DNA from: Schistocerca nitens
Lineage: Eukaryota > Arthropoda > Insecta > Orthoptera > Acrididae
Length of the DNA: 64,000 nt
NCBI RefSeq assembly: GCF_023898315.1
Contig: NC_064619.1
Span: 349,628,650-349,692,649, forward strand
Direction of reading: 5' to 3'
Every line of letters begins with the position of its first letter. Positions within the stretch are counted from its first letter, which is position 1. Below the pieces are notes generated by a model. That model saw only the letters and a program-made list of their open reading frames with translations. It searched no databases and was not told the origin of the DNA. Below are positions 11,764 to 21,385 of this stretch, one piece after another. The translations under genes and the position numbers were made by a program.

Positions 11764-12440
11764 TCATGTCGACCCTTGTGTCACGCTTGTAACTCGCAAC
11801 CATAGCTTCCGTTTTCCTGTTGTCTCGAAGTAATACGAGAAAAATTCTTTGCGATCACGCCCATCCGCTTCTCCGCAGCTCGCATACGGTAATTCTTGCA
11901 GTAGGCTTTGAAATTCTTCCAGGCTATTCTTACACGGCACAGCAATAATAACCTTGTAGTTTGTGCGCAACTGCCTGTAACGTAACCCTGTGATTTCCGA
12001 GGTGCTGAAAGTGGCGTCGAGAAGCTGATTTTTTCTTAAAAAAAAACTTCACCGGACTAAGGGAATCAGATCCTTCTATATTCTGGACTACCATTATGTC
12101 CTGTTTCAATCTTTCCTTCAACGCACTACGCCAATGACTAGCCAAGTTGTGCATCGCAATGTTTCTGGCCACATCCTCGTCGCTTCTTTACAGTCGAGGT
12201 AGCCACTCAGCAATTCCAAACGGTGTCTCGGATGCCACTCTTTAGGAACGTACTCCCGTTCGCTGACATCTACACTTCCCACACTTGCAACAAGGGTTAT
12301 TTTAACTTTCAATCGTTCCATCACCGTTCGGACGCATTCCCTTTGCCGCCTGGCCATACCGACTGAGTCTCCGTGTATTGCAGTACCATATTTCTCACTA
12401 GCTGCACTACACAAGCCATTGGAATCAGAAGGTTCGAACC
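11764..12440 (-). pseudogene. Decayed gag of an LTR retrotransposon
   Basis: Three minus-strand frames together parallel the capsid-like core of the gag at 45681-48047. About 12260-12180 gives EWHPRHRLELLSGYLDCKEA (B gag has NWSLEHRLEFMCGYLENEPA). About 12135-12030 gives LKQDIMVVQNIEGSDSLSPV (B gag has VKHGIIMMKHFEQSEFSSPV). About 11945-11890 gives VPCKNSLEEFQSLLQELP (B gag has GRCKDDIEAFQGLLQELE). Order and spacing agree, but frames shift twice and stops intervene. No LTRs or pol could be matched around it. Confidence 0.75.
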
Positions 12441-14258
12441 GCTCCAGTAAGTAATGATAATTAAAATGATCAAGAAAATAGTTAACTTCCCATAGACGGT
12501 AACATTGAATTGCAAAAATACAAAGTTAAGAGATCAAATAGCTGAGAATAAGACAAAAATAATCTTCTCCTCTAACTCCAAATCCTCTGTTCGGCAACAA
12601 GAAATAAACCGTACAATAAAATAGTGAATCTCTACTCTGGTTCTCTCTCAGATTTTGCGCCATTATGTATTTACTATTCGTGTTCAAAGAATCAACAAAA
12701 TTCAGACAGTACCCGAAAACTGTATCACTAAAAAAATAATTTTCAATTATAGTCAGCATTTCCTCATATCACCGACATAAACAAAATCCCTTACAAAGAC
12801 CTTAGTCCGCACACTGCGCGGACACACTCAATAAACTAAATTGCCCCTCCGTTTTCGATTCCTAGTAAAAACCTGTTGCTGCTGTTCCAACTCCTCCTCA
12901 GTCATTAGGCGCGCCTACTGTTTGTGTCGCATGGCTAACCAAGCCGACTCTGCACTGCCACTTGGGAGACGTCCAGATACTCCTCACGTTGAACACAACT
13001 CCGGGGTTGATTAAGTGCATGGGCTACTATGTTCCAACGTGTTACTTTATACACACCTAAATGTGTGCAGGCCACTATCCATTTCTCTAGTGTGGCCTCT
13101 AAATTCAGATAGGTCAGTGACTGAGTCCTCTTTTACAGATTTGACCTAAGTGCCATGTAACAAGATATCATCAATAGTCCGCTATCCTTTATTTTTTGAT
13201 TGATCTTTTCCCTGCAGTTCTCCTTTCACCCCATTCTGACTCATCGTCTGCATTCGATTATGTTTTAATGCAAAGCGAAATTCCGGCACTGCTTTCTTAA
13301 TCAACACACAATCTAACACAATGTGTCATAAAAGTATCACAAACTAGAGATAGTTCGAAAATCTTATAAAACACTGGTACAGCATCAAAGTATACCAGAA
13401 CACATAAACATAACACAACAAAAACGCTTTTAGAAAAAGATTAAAATAAATGCTCCAGCAGCTTCAATAAAGTTTCCCAATTTTGCAATATTTATTAAAA
13501 GGATTACTCAGAATTCAGTGAAAACTCCATCCGAGTGAATCCTCACCAATGTCTCTCATTTTTACGCAAAAAGCGGTCAGTTAATTGAAAAACTTTCGGA
13601 CGTGAATGTGCACAGATTCCCTCATTTTTAATGCGAGAAACTCTAACTGCATATCAGAACATCCCAAATGATCGAATCCTGAACGAGCTAAGAAGCCTTT
13701 TGGCTGCTATAATGATCTGCACCAGGTGGACGGCATGGGAGACAGATCGCTTCCTATAAACTCAGATATGGAAATGAATCTGTAGTGCAGCAGATTGGAT
13801 GAGATGAACGGAACGGCCCTGATAAAAAAAGAGTCCCGGACGTTGGTTCTTATTAAAAACTGCAAGATTCAATAATTAGGAGTGGATTCATCTAACTACT
13901 GAATTAAAAATCTAAGCCAAATCTGACCTCAACGTACAACAATCAAGCCTTGAGAGCACATAAGTAAATAAGAAACCAATAATTACACACCATCCTGATT
14001 AACTAGATACAAAGAGATTGGAACTGCCAATCATGAACACTGAAACAAATTTAAGCCAGACCTGGGTAGATTTGGCAGTGCACACAAGGAACAACTGAGA
14101 TAGTAGTGACTATTTTCTCAACAGGTCATTGACAAGGGCATAACCGCAGATGAGCTTGCACTGATTGCTTAAATCGTGAAAGAAATACATGAAATCTACA
14201 TGTAAATGACAAAGCCTGTTTTCTTATGGGTGGGTCATCAAATACCTGACCAGATGTT
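12441..14258. other. Unrecognised AT-rich interval
   Basis: No recognisable protein, RNA gene or repeat. It may be decayed LTR-element sequence flanking the gag relic, but I cannot show that. Confidence 0.35.
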
Positions 14259-14461
14259 CAAAAAATGGTTCAAATGGCTCTGAGCACTATGGGACTCAAC
14301 TGCTGAGGTCATAAGTCCCCTAGAACTTAGAACTACTTAAACCTAACTAACCTAAGGACAACACACACATCCATGCCCGAGGCAGGATTCGAACCTGCGA
14401 CCGTAGCGGTCGCGCGGTTCCAGACTGTAGCGCCAGAACCGCTCGGCCACCAGCGGCCGGC
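14259..14461 (-). mobile_element. tRNA-derived SINE, family 1
   Basis: A complete antisense copy, starting with the AAAAAATGG tail and ending with the GGCCGGC head. Target-site duplication GACCAGATGTT at 14248-14258 and 14462-14472. Confidence 0.95.
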
Positions 14462-14472
14462 GACCAGATGTT

Positions 14473-15879
14473 AAATCAGGGAACCTCTTCAAGTTTAAAA
14501 TCAATGCACCAGAAAACACGTAACTGGTCTCCTCCTAGGTAAGCTGTGGTGCCAGACATTCTCTCCGAACTTGAAGAGTTGCTTAGTCAAGTGCCGCGGA
14601 TGGCCAATCTACTTCTCACCTGCTGTGTGATGAGCTGAGCCTCAAATATGCAAGTCTACTATCCACCACATCTCCAAAGTCAGAGAGTCCTCTTCTGCAT
14701 CCTTCTGGCAGAGTGTCTGCATGTCCACATCTACAAAATCACAATGCCGGCTTCTGTGTCTCTATCCAGAAGTGTACGATGTTTCAATTTTTCCTTTCTG
14801 CTCAGCACGAAATCCACATAAAAAGCACCTCACGAATATCACGGTTTTGCCAAGCATTGGCAAATGAAAGGCATTTTTTTAAAAAAAGAAATAACACGGG
14901 ATATGAAGTTAACTGCACAGATAGAGAAAAATTACGACGTATTAGCTCCTCGATTTTTGCAATCCCTGACGCCACCCGTATATCAGCTTTAAGTATTCGT
15001 CAGTACAAATAAACACGGATTACGATAAACTGATTCAATGACAATGACATATGAGATATGTCAGTCCATCACTTCACTGAAATATTTCACATGTTTCCAT
15101 TTATGTACATAATGTCCTCCACATGGGTAATTTTATCCCTGAAACCGCCGCTTTCAAGCAGCTACTTTTCATACATTTTACGCACCCAGTGAGTGTATTA
15201 CTGTCTATTGGTTGAAGTGGTAGGCTAGTGTCTTATTCATAGTAACAGGTGTGTGCAAGGTGCAGTCCAGTGGACAACACATTAAAACCTAAACAAATTT
15301 TATTTACTGAGGGACCGATGACAAGTGTGATGATTTCTAACTATAAACTTTGAGAACAATGAATATGGAGAACACTGAATTTTAAATTCTCAATCGTCCC
15401 TCATTTGCTGAACATGATTTCGAGCAGCAGACAAAGCAGTGCCAAATGTTTTTCTCTTCTGTTATATCTCTTACCTTTATGCAACTCGTGTCAAAAGATG
15501 TTAAACTCCTCTTTCGATATTCTTTTTATTCTTAAATGTTGTTCAGAATGCATGAAATGTAATACATTTATTATCGAGATGACTTGCTAACAATTCAATT
15601 TTCAAAAATTGTTCTCACGCTGGTGAGTTTGACACCCCAATTGACCACTTCGCATCCTTCATTTGGTTATCAAAATTCGAAACTTTTCCCTCTAATCACT
15701 CCCTTTGCTATTCTAGATGTCACTCCTCTCAAATTTTGACGAATACAGAGATTTCAGAGCAGCTACTCAACCGCAAGGCAGGGATATGGTAGAGCAATAG
15801 GTCCACATTCCGAAGCCATGTATTCAGCTCTCCGTATCAATTGGCATCACACAACTTCACGGTGACGATCACTTACTGC
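14473..15879. other. Unrecognised interval, no supported gene
   Basis: AT-rich with short chance frames only. No transposon signature was seen. Confidence 0.4.
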
Positions 15880-16660
15880 AGAGTGGGAACGAACAGTTTC
15901 GTGGCCCTACCACTCTGAGAAGCAAACATGGACGGTAGCAACGCCCGGTCGGGTGGTGAAGTATAGTGAGTCTATGTGTGGCGTGAGGCGGCGGGGGGTG
16001 GGGGGGGGGGATGTAAAGGGAACGCATTAAGCATGTGCAGTCTGCGACTGCGCAACCTATGCGCAAGCGGACACAGCCATGAGAAACCTGTGCGGCCATA
16101 CACACTGAGGAACTGATGACGCCATTGGGCGAACTAGTGTCCGTCATTTGCGACCATTTCCGCCAAGCGGTGTGAGGTTTATTCGCTCTCTAGCTTGCGC
16201 ACTGGAGCCGAGTGAAAACCACGCGAATCAGTAATGTGCCTGCGGTGGTCTAACGTATAGCACTATTTTTCTCTAAATTGACCGCTCCCCTCGATTATTC
16301 TCCACCTCGCAGTCTGACCACGAGCGTAGGGAGTGACGATGGCAACAGCGGCGTCAGGCGCTGCTGCGGCTGCCACGTCACGGGCTTTGTGCAGCGTGCG
16401 GCGCGCAGGGCCCTCTACTAAGGCGGGGCTGTGAGAGCTTAATCGTGGCGCCGTCAGTCGCCGGCGGCGGTCGCCAGATGAAAGGGCGCGCCCTGACGTG
16501 CCGTGTTATTGTTTGGCAACAGGCCCGCGCGCGCTGCACCCACTTGTTATCGACGGCTGCAGAGTGACTGATGGTGCCCGTGGCTGCGGCCGCAGGGACG
16601 TCGAGCACGAGCACTGATCGAAAAGCCAGTTTCCTGCCGGCTATGGAGCTGTTTCAGCCT
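15880..16660. promoter_or_regulatory. CpG-dense block, candidate host promoter or first exon
   Basis: CpG density rises sharply here, most strongly at 16320-16620, with CGCCGGCGGCGG, GGGCGCGCC, GCCCGCGCGCGC and GCGGCCGC within 300 bp, against AT-rich flanks. A poly-G run lies near 15990. No SINE or transposon motif is present. Short open frames exist (minus 15869-16147 and 16378-16614) but have no recognisable domain. A regulatory role is inferred from composition alone; it could also be the LTR or 5' end of an unknown element. Confidence 0.4.
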
Positions 16661-17016
16661 CTGCTACAGTTCTCCGAAGAGCTGGGATTCCGTATTCCTC
16701 TCAGATGGTACACCGCACTACTTCCCTGAAACGAAATGGAAGACGTGTACTTACGGACTGCGACGACAATGTGGAACAATGTGTGATCTTGTCACGGAAA
16801 GCCATTGTAAAATTACAATGATGGTAGTTTGCATTACATCTGTTAAATGGGAACCCGAATGAACGGTGTCACTTCACTACCGGTGTGAATAACTCCTTCT
16901 GCAGATGACGGCATTCCTTCATCTTGGCGTAGAAATTTCACAGACGCAAAAACAACAGGGCAACCTTGCCATCTGGATTTCTGCTCAACAGCTGCTCATA
17001 AGTAGCGGTTGGATAT
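16661..17016. other. Unrecognised interval
   Basis: I see no gene or repeat between the CpG-dense block and the split SINE. Confidence 0.35.
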
Positions 17017-17130
17017 AGGACAGTTAACCGGCCGCGGTGGCCGAGCGGTTCTAGGCGCTTCAGCCCGGAACTTCGCGATTGCTACGTTCGCAGGTACGAA
17101 TCCTGCTTCGGGCATGGATGTGTGTGATTT

Positions 17131-17905
17131 AAGCATTGCTAATACTTGGCTTAAAAATCATGAGGCAAGATTGTAAACGTGGAAGAAACCTGGAGTCACA
17201 CGAAAGTTTCAAATACCTTAGATAATGGTAAGACAGAGATTTCCAAAATAAATGTTGAACTGCAAAACATTTGCGTGGGAACGTGAGGACTCTGACCATA
17301 ATTCATTGATTATGAGAGCAATGAAGAAACTGCAGAAAACTAGAAAAGTAAGGAGAAGATATCTGGACAAGTCGAAAGAGCCAAAGGTTGAAACTTCCTG
17401 GCAGATTAAAACTGTGTGCCGGGCCGAGACTCGAAGTCGGGACCTTTGCCTTTCGCGGGCAAGTGCTCTACCGACTGAGCTACCCAAGCACGACTCACGC
17501 CCCGTCCTCACAGCTTCACTTCTGCCAGTACCTCGTCTCCTACCTTCCAAACTTTACAGAAGCTCTCCTGGTGCTGCAGAAGTGAAGCTGTGAGGACGGG
17601 GCGTGAGTCGTGCTTGGGTAGCTCAGTTGGTAGAGCACTTGCCCGCGAAAGGCAAAGGTTCCGAGTTCGAGTCTCGGTCCGGCACACAGTTTTAATCTGC
17701 CAGGAAGTTTCATATCAGCGCACACTCCGCTGCAGAGTGAAAATCTCATTCTGGAACCAATGGTTGCTGAGCGTTCATTAACTGCAAAAGGGATAACGTA
17801 CGCAATAGAAGACGAATAGGTAGCCTTGAGAGATGAAGTAGTGAAAGCAGCAGAGGATCAAATAGGCTAAAAGACAAAGCCCAGTAGGAAACTTGGAATA
17901 AGCAG
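17131..17905 (+). mobile_element. Internal fragment of an RTE-type LINE inside the SINE
   Basis: The parts 17131-17388 and 17757-17905 match, in order, the endonuclease region of the RTE element at 54017-57267 read on its sense strand, for example GGTAAGACAGAGATTT, GACTCTGACCATAATTCATT and GATGAAGTAGTGAAAGCAGC. Neither a LINE 5' end nor a 3' end is present. A palindromic SINE pair interrupts it. Confidence 0.78.
17389..17756. repeat. Palindromic tRNA-derived SINE pair (family 4), 137-bp arms
   Basis: The left arm 17389-17525 and right arm 17576-17712 are inverted copies with about four mismatches and a 50-bp spacer. Each arm carries a tRNA-like unit (GGGTAGCTCAGTTGGTAGAG as box A and GAGTTCGAGTCTC as box B). 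Only the right copy has the tail to 17756 (CTGCAGAGTGAAAATCTCAT). Near-duplications CCAAAGGTTG (17381) and CCAATGGTTG (17757) flank the unit. As RNA it would form a stem of about 137 bp. I treat it as a SINE structure, not two tRNA genes. Confidence 0.85.
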
Positions 17906-17993
17906 GTTTAAGTAGTTCTAAGTTCTAGGGGCTGATGACCTCAAATGCTGTCCCATAGGGCTCAGAGCCATTTGAATCGTACAGGACAGTTAA

Positions 17994-18689
17994 ATTCTCG
18001 CACAATACTCTCGACCATATATTAGACGTGCTCAAGAGGACAAAGTCCTGTAACTTCTCTAAAACATCTAGTATCGTCACATCCACTCATCTTTTATTGA
18101 TCTACTACCATATGATCAACGAATTAATGGAATTAAAATTGTCTTGCTCAATATAGAGACGTTTTGTCAGTGATATTCTATGAATTCTACAGGGAGATGT
18201 AACATTAGTATAAAATATCTCTATAACAAAATATACAGTATTATTATAACTAAACTTTTGTTATTTGGGCAAGCGTAGACGGAAAACTATGTACCGTAAG
18301 GGTATCCAACTTTCTATGAATGATGTTCAGACGGTGCATTGCAGGATTTATGTTGTTAGTAGCATTAGAGCCATGGACCGCAGTTAGGTGCAGATACTGG
18401 TTCGGTGGTATAGGCTTCAAGCACAAGCCTCCGTGTGCATTGTAGTAGCAGACAGTCAACATTGCTCTGGAGAAGTTGAGCAGAGCTTTAACTGTTTAAT
18501 CAAAACAACAGTAGTAGTGCTGCTGCTCTTCGCAAGTATCGCTGCATTAAAGGAATGTGGAGAGATCCTCTTACCGCACCAGTGTTGAAGAAAGTGGATT
18601 TGGAGTTCGAATTAACTGGCGAGTTTGCTGTTGACCCTGGGAGAGGATGACGGTCGGCTGCACCAAAAATTGTTGAATAAACTACTGTT
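17994..18689. other. Unrecognised interval
   Basis: AT-rich flanking DNA with no supported gene. The frames at 18250-18462 (minus) and 18388-18588 (plus) look like chance. Confidence 0.35.
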
Positions 18690-18908
18690 GCCACGTCCAA
18701 AGGAAAAGTAACCGTTGTAGTTTCTCCTCGCTCTCAACCGTTCGCAGTAACAGGAGAGCAAGGTCTCAACGGATGATATTACAAGGTGAGATCAGTCAAT
18801 CGTCCAGACTGTTGCACCTGCAACTACTGAAAACGTTGCTTCCCATTGTCAGGAGCCACATGTCTGCATGTCCTTGCCACAGATACTCGTCCATTGGGGT
18901 TGCGACTG
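18690..18908 (-). mobile_element. RTE LINE 5' UTR fragment
   Basis: The plus strand shows TAGTTTCTCCTCGCTCTCAA, CCAGACTGTTGCACCTGCAA and CTACTGAAAACGTTGCTTCC, which parallel 57020-57150 in the 5' UTR of the RTE element at 54017-57267. It therefore lies in the same antisense orientation. It probably resumes after the SINE at about 19191 for a few tens of bases. Confidence 0.72.
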
Positions 18909-18920
18909 CAGTATGGCGAT

Positions 18921-19178
18921 GACGATGGTGTTTGTTTTGTGGGGTGCTCAACTGTGCGGTCGTCAGCACCCCTACAAAGTCCCATTTCTCACACAGTCCA
19001 ATTCTTGCACCGTCCGGACTAGCCACAGACACGAATGACGATGACGATGAAGTGATGAGGACAACACGAACATCCATTCTGCGGGCAGAGAGAATCCCAT
19101 ACTCGGCCGAGAATCGAACCCGGGACCCCGTGATCCAGCGGCAGCAACGCTAGCCATTAGACCGCCAGCTGCAGAATA
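18921..19178 (-). mobile_element. tRNA-derived SINE, family 3
   Basis: Read on the minus strand, the head is CTGGCGGTCTAATGGCTAGC with box B GGGTTCGATTCTC, followed by a body with ATCGTCATCGTCATTCGTG and the GAGCACCCCACAAAACAAAC tail. The target-site duplication is CAGTATGGCGAT (18909-18920) and CAGTACGGCGAT (19179-19190), differing at one base. It is inserted in the RTE 5' UTR fragment. Confidence 0.8.
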
Positions 19179-19199
19179 CAGTACGGCGATATACTAAAG

Positions 19200-19341
19200 C
19201 GTTCTGAAAAGTGATTCCTACGAAATTTTTATTATGTTCTCATTATTGGTTGAAATATTATATGTCAAGCATGTTATTCGGCCGACTTCTCAGCTGACGC
19301 AACTGGCAACCCTCTGACTCTAAACGACTCCGAACTGTAGG
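19200..19341 (+). mobile_element. Left part of a mariner-type transposon relic
   Basis: TCTGAAAAGTGATTCCTACG at about 19202 resembles a mariner inverted-repeat end, and the relic resumes after LTR element A with a decayed transposase C-terminus. No transposase sequence remains on this side. Confidence 0.45.
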
Positions 19342-19345
19342 GTGG

Positions 19346-19466
19346 TGTAACGCCGGAAATGCATATCCTCCTATTTCCATCTGTTGTACTGTAAGTTTTT
19401 TCCTTAATTTGTTACCTGAATATATGACATTTCTGTGCCTTTATATATTGTAATTGTTTTACTATT

Positions 19467-19524
<58 letters not shown>

Positions 19525-20996
19525 TTTATGTCGGTGTATAATTGGTTTGTTTCGTAAATATTATTTGTATTTTTACGCTGGGTCTTGCCTAGGGAAAACT
19601 GCTATCGAACGATTACATCGATAGGTCGTGTGAAGAATCAAAGTGTGTAGGATCTTTGGTAGTGTTAACTCTGCCGCGTGGAGCGCGGGCAGAGCAGTGG
19701 GGGTCTGGCTGGAGTAGCGAGTGGAGCAGGTGTGTTGTGTGACGCTCCCGCGAGTTGCCGCGCTTTCGGGGTTTGGCAGCATGTAATTGCGCTCGACTCG
19801 CGATGATAGTTTCTGACACGGTGTCGCGGACGGGAAGCATTAACCGGCGCACATCAAGAGCCCGTTTCGTTTGGTGACCGTGTCGAGAAGAACGCGCGCC
19901 AACATCCAGCTTCTGCAACAGCGACGGCCGACAATGAGTGACCGTCGCCACCTCCTCGATCGACGGCTTCAAATCTTCAATCAACTAACAAGGAAGACTA
20001 AAAGCACGTAAAGTTTCAGAACTGTATGGCAGACCTCAGCTTTTCAAATTGTTCCATTTGCCTCGCAAAATTACAGCAACTCAGCATGAACCTTTGTTGC
20101 TCATTGTCCCAATTGCATTACCAAGCAGGGTCCCTTCCTTTTCCGAAATGAAACCGAGTGTCGTTGAAATTCAGACGCCAGCATTAAAGTACTATCATTG
20201 CATTTCATTACTTTAGTTTCCAAGTGCATTTAAAGCATAGCTGGCTACAATAGTTAGATTACACAAGCACAAATTAAGAGTGCGAGTTTTGTTAGCATAT
20301 TTTAGCTTACCTGTGACTGCAGCTCAGCTTGGTACGTACTAAATTTTATTATTGTTAATTATTCAGAATCATTTAATTCAAGTTCAAAGTTAAATCTCTT
20401 GTTTCTAAATTGCGTAGAGTCAAGTTGCTTTTGAAATGATTGTTGAGGTAGTCCAAGACTAACCGTATTCTGCTGGATTTCGATGTGCTTCAGAAAGAAA
20501 GCTCACTATTAACTTCAGTCACTAAATTAACTTTCGATTTTCCGGTTTTATTAATTCTTTTGCTAAATTAAGTCAGAGTGTAGCGAAATTTATTACTTCT
20601 GACAAACTTTCAGTTTTCACACTACACGTGTCAACCTTCAGTTGCCACGCTTCTAGTGCTAATTATATGTGTAATAACCTTTCTTTTTCAGTTACTATAG
20701 TGATTGTCCTTAGGACTGGCGACCGTGATTTCCCCCAAATCTCAAATATCTAATTACCGCTAGTTAATTGTTGACGTAACGGCCGCACATTTACTTTCTT
20801 TATTAACTTTACCCCTTTTCAAAATTAATTTCCACCAGTTTCATTTGCATTTTTCCTTTCATTTAGATGTAACCCTTTCCTCCCTCTTTACCGACAGATT
20901 AACTTCGGTGACGATTGCTTTCCCAAATTTCCCATTAGGTACACGCGGTTTAATTTTTCACTGTCATTAAGGTCGATAAGTGAGGGGGAGGTTACA
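19346..20996 (+). repeat. 5' LTR of element A
   Basis: The 1651-bp LTR runs from TG to CA. It contains a (TA)n microsatellite at about 19469-19521. It matches 26202-27862 almost base for base; visible differences include GGGTCTTGCC/GGGTTTTGCC and GTAATTGCGC/GTAATTACGC. Short open frames inside it have no recognisable domain. Confidence 0.96.
19469..19521. repeat. (TA)n microsatellite in the 5' LTR
   Basis: An uninterrupted alternating TA tract. The corresponding tract in the 3' LTR (about 26327-26387) is longer, which accounts for most of the 10-bp difference in LTR length. Confidence 0.97.
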
Positions 20997-20998
20997 CG

Positions 20999-21015
20999 TG
21001 GCGACCGTGACAGGA
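20999..21015 (+). promoter_or_regulatory. Primer-binding site, tRNA-Arg type
   Basis: TGGCGACCGTGACAGGA begins 2 bp after the 5' LTR. TGG start and position are as expected for a minus-strand primer site, and from memory the sequence matches the tRNA-Arg site used by the mdg1/412 group of Ty3/gypsy elements. Confidence 0.8.
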
Positions 21016-21026
21016 TAATCTTCAAA

Positions 21027-21223
21027 AATGGTTCAAATGGCTCTGAGCACTATGGGACTCAACTGCTGAGGTTATTAGTCCCCTAGAACTTAGAACTAGT
21101 TAAACCTAACTAACCTAAGGACATCACAAACATCCATGCCCGAGGCAGGATTCGAACCTGCGACCGTAGCGGTCTTGCGGTTCCAGACTGCAGCGCCTTT
21201 AACCGCACGGCCACTTCGGCCGG
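21027..21223 (-). mobile_element. SINE family 1 (variant-head subfamily) in the leader of element A
   Basis: An antisense copy whose head ends CTTTAACCGCACGGCCACTT, so it belongs to the TTAAAGGCGCTGCAG subfamily. The target duplication GATAATCTTCAAA is at 21014-21026 and 21224-21236. It lies between the primer site and gag, where a packaging signal might be expected. Confidence 0.95.
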
Positions 21224-21385
21224 CGATAATCTTCAAATTTGAGGTTGTTCTGGACACGAATTTTGCATTTTGCAAATCTCGTAACAAAGTACTGGTTACG
21301 AAATGGTCGATACGTCAGCGAGAATATTAGCCTGAGGAATCCTAATTAGATTTGAGATTTGTTATTTATATTGAAAATTATTAAA

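Larger units (their letters stand above)
17028..17982 (+). mobile_element. SINE family 1 split by nested insertions
   Basis: The head is 17028 to about 17130 (CCGGCCGCGGTGGCCGAGCG to GTGTGTGAT) and the tail is about 17906-17982 (GGTTTAAGTAGTTCTAAGTT to CAGAGCCATTTGAA). The outer target-site duplication AGGACAGTTAA at 17017-17027 and 17983-17993 shows that these are two parts of one SINE. The intervening 775 bp is RTE sequence plus a palindromic element. Confidence 0.9.

Noticed and set aside
17603..17690. Functional tRNA genes in the palindrome (and in the SINE heads)
   Set aside because: Box A and box B look good, but the acceptor stem pairs poorly, the anticodon loop lacks the usual U33, and the sequence continues into SINE bodies.
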